Positions 1 to 8,500 of a stretch of DNA of 44,395 nt are shown here, one piece after another. The notes below the pieces were generated by a model. That model was not told the DNA's origin. It did not search any database and worked only from the letters and a program-made list of their open reading frames with translations. This DNA is from Bacteroidota bacterium (lineage in GTDB: Bacteria > Bacteroidota > Bacteroidia > Flavobacteriales_D > Sanyastnellaceae): positions 1-44,395 of the forward strand of contig JAQBTQ010000021.1 in NCBI GenBank assembly GCA_027624855.1, in the 5' to 3' direction. The position numbers and the translations under genes were made by a program. Numbering within the stretch: position 1 is the first letter of the stretch; every line of letters starts with the position of its first letter.

Positions 1-1001
1 AAATCAGTGATGATTTTCATGAACGAACGCAAATCATGGCCATCGCCCAGTTCATTGGTCAATGGGCCTGGGTCATTGCCCCTTGGTTCTGGGTAATCCT
101 TTACGATCCTGCCTGGTTTTCGGCTACGGACCAGGGAGTTCGACAGTTGTCGGTATGGGTGGCGATCCCTTGTACCATTTTTGCGTTGATACCTGCGATT
201 TTTTTGAAGAGCAAGTCAACCCTTGATCGAGCGGATTTTATGCCAATCAGTGCTCACCACATCTTGCGAAGTCTAAAAGGAATCTTCACCTCAGCTTTTG
301 AAGCTTTTAAAATCAAACAATTCCGACAGATCGCAGGAGCGACATTTTTGATTTTCAATTCTTTCAATGTCATAGCGGCGTACACCTTCCTTATCATCGT
401 TCATTACATGTTTAACAGCGACCCCGCTAGTGCAGGCAATTGGCCGGCACTGCACGGTTCTGTGGGTGCCCTGGTCACAACATTTCTGGTAATCCCCATT
501 GTTACATGGATGTCAAAAGTTCTGGGTAAGAAAAAAGCATTCATCGTTTCTCAATTGATTTCCATTGTCGGTTACATTTTGTTCTGGTTCTTATTCATTC
601 CTGGAAAGCCTTATTTATTCCTTTTTGCGTTGCCTTTCCATTCGTTTGGAATTGGAAGCTTGTTCACGATTATGATGAGTATGACAGCGGATGTTTGTGA
701 TTTGGATGAACTTCAAACGGGACAGCGACGAGAAGGTGTGCTCGGTGCGGTGTATTGGTGGATGGTAAAGTTGGGCTTCGGGATTGCAGCCTTGCTTGGA
801 GGTGCCATCTTATCCTTCGTTGGATTCGATGCAGAAAATGTAACTGAATCAGCAGTGACAGGAATGCGGCTATTCTATACATTATTGCCCATTGCGGGTG
901 TCATAGGGGCCATTCTGATCATGAAGAATTATGACATTTCTGAGGAAAAAGCCGAGAAAATCAAAGAAGAGCTACTCCAAATCCGTAGCCAATCAAAATA
1001 A
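1..1001 (+). CDS. GPH-family (MFS_2) sugar:cation symporter, 5' truncated by window edge
   Basis: C-terminal part of a multi-pass inner-membrane transporter. The frame is open from base 3 to the stop at 999-1001, and an ATG at 36 lies inside the gene rather than at its start. The residues just before that ATG read DDFHERTQ, resembling the conserved ERT segment after an early helix in MelB-like symporters. At least nine hydrophobic segments follow, with a cytoplasmic loop holding ADVCDLDELQTGQRREG, typical of the glycoside-pentoside-hexuronide:cation family. The tail is charged and lysine-rich. It lies 13 bases upstream of a GH17 glycosidase, so the likely substrate is a beta-1,3-glucan oligosaccharide or glucose; that substrate is inferred from context only. 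The N-terminal helices are outside the window. Confidence 0.85.
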   Translation, partial: ISDDFHERTQIMAIAQFIGQWAWVIAPWFWVILYDPAWFSATDQGVRQLSVWVAIPCTIFALIPAIFLKSKSTLDRADFMPISAHHILRSLKGIFTSAFEAFKIKQFRQIAGATFLIFNSFNVIAAYTFLIIVHYMFNSDPASAGNWPALHGSVGALVTTFLVIPIVTWMSKVLGKKKAFIVSQLISIVGYILFWFLFIPGKPYLFLFALPFHSFGIGSLFTIMMSMTADVCDLDELQTGQRREGVLGAVYWWMVKLGFGIAALLGGAILSFVGFDAENVTESAVTGMRLFYTLLPIAGVIGAILIMKNYDISEEKAEKIKEELLQIRSQSK

Positions 1002-1014
1002 CTGATTCAAATAG

Positions 1015-1902
1015 ATGATGTCGTACAGAAAAGACAAAATTCTCTCTTTGACGGGAGTTGAGGTGAATGACTTAGGTCTCGATGAGATTAAAGAACAAAG
1101 TCGTTTAATGCTCGAGCAAAAGATGCATGGAATCTGTTTCAGTCCTTATGAAGGCAGCCAGAAACCAGGTGATGACATTTCAGAAGACCAAATCCGAAGA
1201 AAACTAGCCTTACTCCAGCCTTATACAAAATGGATTCGAGTATTCTCCTGTTCGCAAGGCAACGAACTCATTCCGAAGCTTGCTCGTGAATACGGATTCA
1301 AAACGCTCGTTGGCGCATGGCTTGGCGATGACTTTGAGAAAAACGAAATTGAAATTCAAGGATTGATCGATTTAGCGAAGGCTGGTTTTGTCGATGTCGC
1401 TGCGGTCGGAAACGAAGTGATGTATCGCAAAGAAATGACGGAAGAGGAATTGATTTCGTACATCAAACGAGTCAAACTCGCCTTACCAGAAGTTCCAATA
1501 GGGTATGTTGATGCCTATTATGAATTTACAAATCGCCCTGAAATCACCAATGCATGTGATGTGATTTTGGCCAATTGTTATCCTTATTGGGAGGGTTGCA
1601 GCATTGAATATTCTCTTCTTTACATGAAGCAGATGTATTATCAGGCAAAACAGGCCGCTCCGGATAAGCGGGTTATCATAACTGAAACGGGTTGGCCAAG
1701 TGCAGGCGATGCCTTGGGCGCGGCTATCCCAGGATATGAAAATGCTTTGAAGTACTTCGTTAACGCCCAAGCATGGTCGCAAACGGAAGGGATAGAGATG
1801 TTTTACTTTGCTGCCTTCGATGAAGGTTGGAAGGTTGGTGATGAAGGAAGTGTAGGAGCATCCTGGGGATTGTGGGATGAGAATGAAAAGCTGAAGTTCT
1901 AG
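1015..1902 (+). CDS. GH17 family glycosidase (beta-1,3-glucan active), no signal peptide
   Basis: A 295-residue TIM-barrel glycoside hydrolase. The GH17 acid/base glutamate is E134 in AAVGNEV, and the nucleophile is E224 in ITETGWPSAG, both classic family signatures. The C-terminal FYFAAFDEGWK segment and SWGLWDEN also match GH17. GH17 enzymes cleave or transglycosylate beta-1,3-glucans such as laminarin. The N-terminus (MMSYRKDK) is charged, with no signal peptide or lipobox, so the enzyme should stay in the cytoplasm. It probably acts on oligosaccharides brought in by the preceding symporter, with which it appears co-transcribed (13-base gap). Start codons at 1015 and 1018 are equally possible. 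No terminator hairpin was found after it. Confidence 0.88.
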   Translation: MMSYRKDKILSLTGVEVNDLGLDEIKEQSRLMLEQKMHGICFSPYEGSQKPGDDISEDQIRRKLALLQPYTKWIRVFSCSQGNELIPKLAREYGFKTLVGAWLGDDFEKNEIEIQGLIDLAKAGFVDVAAVGNEVMYRKEMTEEELISYIKRVKLALPEVPIGYVDAYYEFTNRPEITNACDVILANCYPYWEGCSIEYSLLYMKQMYYQAKQAAPDKRVIITETGWPSAGDALGAAIPGYENALKYFVNAQAWSQTEGIEMFYFAAFDEGWKVGDEGSVGASWGLWDENEKLKF

Positions 1903-2055
1903 CCACGGATCTTATTATTCCATTTCTTTTACAGGGCATCGCTTCTTGCGTCTTGCTCTGTATGAATATTCTATTCGTTTAATTTTTTCACACTCCTGGC
2001 TCAGAGGGTTTCGGTATAATTTGTATATTATTCGCTGAATAATCAATTTACACCA

Positions 2056-5028
2056 ATGAGCCGGCATTATATCCATTTATTGTGGATGGTTATGTCTTGT
2101 CTATTTGTTGGCATTTCAAATGCCCAACTTGTAGGACTAACCTCTGAACTGCACGCTAATTCAGTTTATGGATCAACTCATAGGGTTTACGTTGAATTCG
2201 ATAGTCCTACAGATTACATCACGAGCATTTATGCGCTTGAATCGTATATAGGAGCACCAGACATCATTCTATCTTCAAGTAGCTCAAATGGTTTTTTTCA
2301 GGCTTCCATTAATTATGATTTTGCGGAAGGAGTGAATCCGCTATTTTTTGGAGTATTTCCTGATTTGGCTTACGATTCATGGCTGACCATTGGCGCAGCA
2401 CCGGGAGAAACTGGTGAAGTTCAATCAATCAATTTAAACGGGCCTCTCGCCTCATTCAATAGTGGCGGGTCATTTGATACCGGTGGACTAGAGTTTGGGG
2501 GTTCTTGGTTCACAACCACTCCAAATCCGTTTTTTCCTGATGCGGAAGGCAGAATTCTTATCGCACAGTTGACAACTGAAGAAGATGCGACGATTGAAAT
2601 TCAATGCAATGTTCAATGGAGAAATGCTGCAAATGTCACCACGAACTCTGAGGGGTTGACCTTGGTCATTGGAGATGATGGTTCTGGGTGCACTGATCCA
2701 ACAGCTTGCAACTTCGACAGCGGAGCAACTGCAGATGATGGTTCATGTGCATACCCAGTAGATGAATTTCATGACTGTGCGGGTGAATGTCTTCAGGATG
2801 ATGATAATGATGGCATATGCAATGCGTTTGAAGTACTAGGATGTCCGTATTCCTCAGCTTGCAATTATGATCCGAACGCAACAGAAAATGATGGTTCCTG
2901 TGAATTTCCTGAACCCTACTATGATTGCAATGGGTCTTGCTTCCTGGATTCGGATTCTGACGGTATTTGTGATGCCCTTGAAGTTTTAGGTTGCACAGAT
3001 CTCTCGGCTTGTAATTTTGACGCTACAGCAACCGATTCAGCTCAATGTGATTATCCAGTGACAGGGTACGATTGTGCAGGTGAATGCTTGATGGATTCTG
3101 ATGGTGACGGGGTTTGCGACGCATTTGAAATTGAAGGTTGTCAAAATCCTGTTGCGTGTAATTTCAATGAATCAGCAACGGACCCCGGTATTCCTTGCAT
3201 ATTCTCATATGGTTGTGATTATTGTTCAGGCGAGAATGACGGCAGCGGAACCGTCCTTGAAGGAGATGGTGACAATGACGGTATTTGCGATATAGACGAG
3301 GTAGCCGGTTGTCAGGACTCATGGGCATGTAATTATAATTCCATCGCCACTGATTCAAGTGACTGCATTTATGCCTTGGGCTGTGACACTTGTTCAGGTG
3401 AAGCAGATGGCTCGGGTTTTGTTGTAGACAATGATGCGGATGATGATGGCGTATGTAATGACGTAGAAATAGCAGGATGTACGAACCCAATGGCCTGCAA
3501 CTTCAACGAAAATGCAACCGACGAAGCTGGAAATTGCCTTTTCGCATTGGGTTGTGATCAATGTTCTGGATCTGCAGATGGATTGGGTTATGTGATTGAT
3601 GGCGACTCCGATGACGATGGTGTCTGCGACATCGATGAAGTAACGGGATGCATGGATCCAGTCGCTTGCAATTTTCTTATCACGGCAACAGACGTTGGTC
3701 CTTGTGAGTATCCTGCATCAGGTTACGATTGCCAGGGCAGTTGTCTCAATGACTTGGACAATGACGGCGTTTGCGACGGTTTCGAAATTTCAGGATGTAC
3801 CTACGTAACGGCATGCAATTACGATGCACTCGCCACCGACGACGACGGAAGCTGCAACTACGCCGCTACCGGATTTGATTGTTTGGGGAATTGCTTGTTC
3901 GACGTCGACGGAGATGGGGTATGTGATCAATGGGAGGTAGCGGGCTGCCAGGACGAAAACGCCTGCAATTATGATGCATCCGCTACAAACACTGGAACCT
4001 GCATTTATCCGGAGACGCACTACGATTGTTCAGGAAGCTGCCTAAATGACACCGATGGCGATGGCGTATGCGATGAATTGGAAGTTTTGGGTTGTACAGA
4101 CCATGCATCTTGCAATTACGATTCAGGCGCTACCGACCACGACGGAAGTTGCAACTACGCCGTTTCTGGGTATGATTGTTCGGGAAATTGCTTGTTCGAC
4201 GTCGACGGTGATGGGGTATGCGATCAATGGGAGGTAACGGGCTGCCAGGACGAAAACGCCTGCAATTATGATGCATCCGCTACAAACGCTGGAACCTGCA
4301 TTTATCCGGAGACGCATTACGATTGTTCAGGAAACTGCTTGAATGATACCGATGGCGATGGGGTGTGCGATGAATTGGAAGTTTTGGGGTGTACAGATTA
4401 TGCATCGTGCAATTACGATTCGGACGCTACCGACGACGACGGAAGTTGCAACTACGCCGTTTCTGGGTATGATTGTTCGGGAAATTGCTTGTTCGACGTC
4501 GACGGAGATGGGGTGTGTGATCAATGGGAGGTGACAGGCTGCCAGGACGAAAATGCCTGCAATTATGATGCATCCGCTACAAACGCTGGAACCTGTATTT
4601 ATCCGGACGCGAACTACGATTGCTCGGGAAACTGCCTCAATGACACCGATGGCGATGGAGTATGCGATGAATTGGAGTTTTTGGGTTGTATGGATGAATT
4701 GGCGTCCAATTTTAATTTGTTTGCAACCGATGACAATGGAGGCTGCACCTTTGAAATATTGGGATGCACGTACAGCGATGCTTGTAATTTTGATCCAGAA
4801 GCGACTGCCGATGATGGAGGTTGTATTTGGGATTGCTTTGGCTGTTTGGACCAAGAGGCAATCAACTTTTCTCCTGGTGCTAACCAAGATGATGGAAGCT
4901 GCATGTATTGTACGGAGGAAAACGTCACTACAGAGAACCCCTGTACAGCGGATTTGGATAATGACGGTGTACGAGGCACCCCAGATTTACTCATCTTGCT
5001 TTCATTCTATGGTATGGAGTGTGAGTAG
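2056..5028 (+). CDS. Giant secreted Cys/Asp-rich repeat protein (TSP3-like), 990 aa
   Basis: Exported protein with a signal peptide (residues 1-24, ending SNAQ). An N-terminal beta-rich domain spans about residues 25-205. Sixteen Cys repeats follow (residues 211-952), then a short dockerin-like tail (963-990). Each full repeat is about 50 residues: GC....ACNY...AT..DGSC, then YDC.GNC, then a D.DGDGVCD..EV stretch resembling thrombospondin type 3 calcium-binding repeats. That gives six cysteines per unit. The first 13 units are long; the last three keep only the Cys part. The likely role is an extended calcium-stabilised surface stalk or adhesin, an inference from composition. It lacks a T9SS type A C-terminal domain. 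The N-terminal domain matches the protein at 25057-26025. Units 8-13 are three near-identical 297-base copies. A terminator hairpin follows the stop. Confidence 0.85.
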   Translation: MSRHYIHLLWMVMSCLFVGISNAQLVGLTSELHANSVYGSTHRVYVEFDSPTDYITSIYALESYIGAPDIILSSSSSNGFFQASINYDFAEGVNPLFFGVFPDLAYDSWLTIGAAPGETGEVQSINLNGPLASFNSGGSFDTGGLEFGGSWFTTTPNPFFPDAEGRILIAQLTTEEDATIEIQCNVQWRNAANVTTNSEGLTLVIGDDGSGCTDPTACNFDSGATADDGSCAYPVDEFHDCAGECLQDDDNDGICNAFEVLGCPYSSACNYDPNATENDGSCEFPEPYYDCNGSCFLDSDSDGICDALEVLGCTDLSACNFDATATDSAQCDYPVTGYDCAGECLMDSDGDGVCDAFEIEGCQNPVACNFNESATDPGIPCIFSYGCDYCSGENDGSGTVLEGDGDNDGICDIDEVAGCQDSWACNYNSIATDSSDCIYALGCDTCSGEADGSGFVVDNDADDDGVCNDVEIAGCTNPMACNFNENATDEAGNCLFALGCDQCSGSADGLGYVIDGDSDDDGVCDIDEVTGCMDPVACNFLITATDVGPCEYPASGYDCQGSCLNDLDNDGVCDGFEISGCTYVTACNYDALATDDDGSCNYAATGFDCLGNCLFDVDGDGVCDQWEVAGCQDENACNYDASATNTGTCIYPETHYDCSGSCLNDTDGDGVCDELEVLGCTDHASCNYDSGATDHDGSCNYAVSGYDCSGNCLFDVDGDGVCDQWEVTGCQDENACNYDASATNAGTCIYPETHYDCSGNCLNDTDGDGVCDELEVLGCTDYASCNYDSDATDDDGSCNYAVSGYDCSGNCLFDVDGDGVCDQWEVTGCQDENACNYDASATNAGTCIYPDANYDCSGNCLNDTDGDGVCDELEFLGCMDELASNFNLFATDDNGGCTFEILGCTYSDACNFDPEATADDGGCIWDCFGCLDQEAINFSPGANQDDGSCMYCTEENVTTENPCTADLDNDGVRGTPDLLILLSFYGMECE
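2686..4911 (+). repeat. Array of 16 Cys/Asp-rich protein repeats
   Basis: Coding tandem repeat inside the 990-aa protein. The unit core is G-C-x4-A-C-N-[YF]-x3-A-T-x-D-D-G-S-C, followed in the first 13 units by a linker with two cysteines and an acidic D-x-D-x-D-G-[VI]-C-[DN]-x2-E-[VI] segment. Units 4-6 carry a longer linker with GCD.CSG and DG.G.V.(D/E)GD. Units 14-16 are short, without the acidic segment. Confidence 0.9.
3793..4683 (+). repeat. Three tandem copies of a 297-bp higher-order repeat
   Basis: Two protein units (99 codons) form a higher-order block starting at 3793, 4090 and 4387. Blocks two and three differ at 7 of 99 residues and at roughly 28 of 297 bases by eye, so they were duplicated or homogenised recently. 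Block one is slightly more divergent, mainly in its first 30 codons. Confidence 0.88.
4942..5028 (+). other. Dockerin-like C-terminal tag of the 990-aa protein
   Basis: The last 28 residues contain C-T-A-D-L-D-N-D-G-V-R-G-T followed by PDLLILLSFYGMEC. The pattern D-L-[DN]-x-D-x-[VI]-x-G-T-x-D-L-L-I-L-L-S-x-[YF]-G-x-x-C is shared with the end of the 1503-aa protein. It resembles one calcium-binding half of a type I dockerin flanked by cysteines. Confidence 0.7.
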
Positions 5029-5041
5029 AATGTTCAGGGAC

Positions 5042-5070
5042 AAAAAAACCCTCCGATTGGGAGGGTTTTT
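5042..5070. terminator. Bidirectional rho-independent terminator
   Basis: Six-base GC-rich stem (CCCTCC at 5049-5054 with GGAGGG at 5060-5065), preceded by a run of seven A and followed by five T. It can therefore end transcription from both the + strand repeat gene and the convergent RRM gene. Confidence 0.8.
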
Positions 5071-5098
5071 GAAATGCAAGTCTCTTAATCCGAAACAA

Positions 5099-5350
5099 TT
5101 ACCTTCGTTCTCTCGCTTCGCTTTCGTTGCAGCGGATTGCTCGGCCCATGAGATCTTTGCCTTCCATGGCTTCTAAGGCCGCTCTGGCTTCATCATCATT
5201 GGGCATTTCAACAAACCCAAAACCTCGACTCCTTCCGGTTTCTCGATCATGGATGACTTTGGCTCGTTCTACCGCTCCGTGAGCTTCGAACGCTTCTCGG
5301 AGGGCAATGTCATCGACACCCCATGCGAGGTTTCCTACAAATATGTTCAC
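5099..5350 (-). CDS. Small RNA-binding protein with one RRM domain
   Basis: An 83-residue single-RRM protein of the glycine-poor bacterial Rbp type. RNP2 is IFVGNL (residues 3-8) and RNP1 is RGFGFVEM (42-49), with the usual beta-alpha-beta spacing, and the tail is short and charged (ESEARERR). The start chosen is the GTG at 5350, because family members typically begin MNIFVGNL. An ATG 13 codons upstream (5389) would add a hydrophobic extension unlike the family. Such proteins bind single-stranded RNA in the cytoplasm and are often cold- or stress-responsive in Bacteroidota and cyanobacteria; the target here is unknown. The gene is convergent with the 990-aa repeat gene and divergent from the 1503-aa repeat gene. 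Confidence 0.87.
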   Translation of the reverse strand: MNIFVGNLAWGVDDIALREAFEAHGAVERAKVIHDRETGRSRGFGFVEMPNDDEARAALEAMEGKDLMGRAIRCNESEARERR

Positions 5351-5539
5351 GCTAAATAGTGTTTTAAAGTGCGAAAGTACACCAACCACAAGTCAAAATG
5401 ACATTTTCCCAAAATTATCGAACCTTTTCTGGAAATATTCGTAAGAGTAGTCGAATAAAATTTGATAGCGTAATACCCGTTCATCTTGCGGATTAATAGA
5501 TAAAAATGTTGGAATTAATAATTCGTCGACTTTTTTTTG

Positions 5540-5547
5540 TATCTTTA
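5540..5547 (+). promoter_or_regulatory. Candidate Bacteroidota -7 element for the 1503-aa repeat gene
   Basis: TATCTTTA matches TAnnTTTG at all but the last base and lies 23 bases before the ATG at 5571, implying a very short leader. No TTTG was found at the expected -33 distance, so the call is weak. Confidence 0.35.
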
Positions 5548-5570
5548 TTTAGAATTATCACAATAACACC

Positions 5571-8500
5571 ATGCGATTTCTACTAATCTTCCTATTGGCT
5601 ATACCTTCCATGGTATTCAGTCAGTTATGTTCTGAACCGTCGCCAATTTCTTATGCAGGTTTTGGAGCCCAACAGACTGAAGCCGATCTATTTTCGAGTA
5701 CTTGGAATCTGAATGATTTAAATACTTCCTCTTATTGGTCCCTAGGTACAGGTGTCAGTGACAACAATTTGTGCATTAAAGAAAATGCCTATGTCACAAC
5801 TTTTCTTGGTGTGAAGAAACGAAATACTACCGCAATATATCCTGGGGCTGACATTCCAGGAGACAACTGGCCAACGGATGGCAATGTTTACTATGTAGAG
5901 CCAGGTTTCAGCCCTTCTTCACTGGACGGCCCAGCTGGGTCTGGTCCAGAAGCAAGTTGGAATATTCTGATGTATGCTGGAATCGATGGAGGAGCTTTCG
6001 ATAGTGTAGATGTGGTGTTACATATTGATTTTGATCCTTGCTTTGGATACGATGAAGAAGACATGTATTCAATCAACATCGGTCAAGCCTTCGATGCCAA
6101 TCCCTTTACCCAAGCTTCGGATTTTTCGTCTTTCGGGATCAACACGAACATGGGATCCACGGAGATTGCAAATTTGAATCCAGCAGGAACAGGATTTGAT
6201 GCAACAGCTGAAGGCTACTACACTTTTGCAATTGAGGTGTTGAATAATTGTGGTACCCGAAAGATGTGGAATGAGATCACTGTTTATGTTCAATCTGAAA
6301 CAACTTCAACAGGTGATCCAGTAGCAGATACCAATGGAAATGGTGTTTATGATGACAACGAAGTATTGGGTTGTCAGAACGACTTAGCTTGTAATTACGA
6401 CTGCACGGCTACAACAAACAGCGGTTGTGAGTATGTTTCTTGTTCTGGTTGCACGGTTGCCGAAGCTTGCAACTACAATCCAGATGCAACCATTGCGGAT
6501 TCAGAATCGTGTGATTATCCGCTTGACTTGTATGGAGCGACGCATTTTGATTGTGACGGGAACTGTTTGAACGACTCAGACAGTGATGGCGTGTGTGATG
6601 AAGATGAGATTTCAGGTTGTCAAGATGCTGCGGCCTGCAATTACAATTCCTCTGCGACGGATGATTCTGGGGCTTGTACTTATCCTGCCACTTACTACGA
6701 TTGTGGAGGAGACTGCTTGAATGATTCAGATGGTGATGGTGTTTGTGATGAATTAGAAATTTTAGGTTGTACGTACAACTTAGCTTGTAACTACAGTGCA
6801 TCTGCCACTGATGACGATGGTTCGTGTGAATATACATCTTGCGCGGGTTGCACAGTTTCAAACGCTTGTAACTACGATGTCAGTAAAACCATTTCGGACT
6901 TGAGCTCTTGTGTTTATGCCACCGGGTGTGACACTTGCTCTGGCGAAACGGATGGTTCAGGAACGGTAATAGACAATGATGCGGATAATGATGGCGTTTG
7001 TGATGCTGATGAGATTGATGGATGCACAAACAGCGCTGCTTGTAACTACGACGCTGCCGCTACAGACGACGACGGAACATGTGCTTCTTTGGATGCTTTG
7101 GGAGTTTGTGGAGGATCTTGCTCGGCAGATACGGACGGCGATGGCATTTGTGATGACATAGACAATTGTACCAATACTTCAGCATGTAATTATGCTGATG
7201 CTGGAAATGCTGCATGTGAAAGTGTTTCTTGTGCTGGTTGCACTGTCGTACAAGCTTGTAACTACGATGCCTTTGCTACTATAAGTTCTGCAACGTGTGT
7301 ATATGCAACGGGTTGTGATTATTGTTCTGGTCAGACAGACGGAACCGGAACTGTAGTAGACGGCGACACAGATAACGACGGAGTTTGCGATGTTTCTGAG
7401 GTGCCAGGTTGTACAAACAGTTCAGCATGTAATTATGATGCTTCTGCAACCGACGACGATGGATCATGCCAATCCAATGATGCATTAGGGGTTTGCGGTG
7501 GTTCATGTGCAGCCGACATTGATGGTGATGGCATTTGTGACGACGCTGACAACTGCACCGACACAACTTCATGCAATTATTCAGATGTAGCTAACGAGGC
7601 TTGTGAAAGTGTTTCTTGTGCTGGATGTACCGTCGTTCAAGCTTGTAATTATGACGCAAGTGCTACGAAAAGCATTCCAACGTGTGTTTACGCATCAGGG
7701 TGCGATACTTGCTCTGGAGAGACAGATGGAACAGGGTCGGTAGTTGACGGAGACACAGACAATGACGGAGTATGCAATGACAATGAAGTTGCTGGTTGCA
7801 CCGATTCAAGTGCACCGAACTTCGATGCGCAAGCGACAGATGACGACGGATCATGTCTTCCGAGCAACTATGGATGTATGATTCCATCAGATTGCAATTA
7901 TGATAGTTCTGCCACGTATTTCGAAATCTCTCTTTGTTCACCGGACAACGGTGGCTCGACTCCTTGTTCAGGTGGCTTAGCTGGTAATCCTCCTCCAGCT
8001 GGTATGATGGCGATTTGTAACAATCCTTCTGCCTGTAATTTCGGATTGGAAGGTGACTGTGAGTGGAGCAGCTGCACTGGTTGCATGAACGAAGATGGCT
8101 GTGATTACGACCCAAACAATTTGTATCCAGTGCCATGTGATTTCGACTCTTGCTACGGATGTACTAACGCTGCAGCAGATAACTATGATGAAACAGCTAC
8201 CAACGATGACGGTTCGTGTGTGATTTCTGGATGCACCAATGATGATGCATGTAATTACAATAGTGCCGCGACTTCAGATGATGGTAGCTGCGACTTCACT
8301 TCTTGTGTAGGTTGCATGGACGCTACTGCTTGTAATTATGATGCTTCTGCAACATTGAACGAGTTGCTCCAGTGTGTATACGCTTCTGGTTGCGACAGTT
8401 GTTCTGGAGAAACCGACGGAACAGGAACCGTTGTGGATGGTGACTCCGACAACGACGGTGTTTGCGATGCAGATGAAGTTGCCGGTTGCACCGATAGCAA

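Noticed and set aside
1903-2055. tRNA, small RNA or terminator in the GH17 to repeat-gene gap
   Set aside because: No cloverleaf, hairpin with T-run or other recognisable element; only an AT-rich region with a weak TATATTAT.
3164-4887. Long open frames on the minus strand across the 990-aa repeat gene
   Set aside because: They mirror the repeat (same peptide recurs every 297 bases) and have Cys/His-rich or low-complexity composition; they are antisense shadows of a strongly biased repeat.
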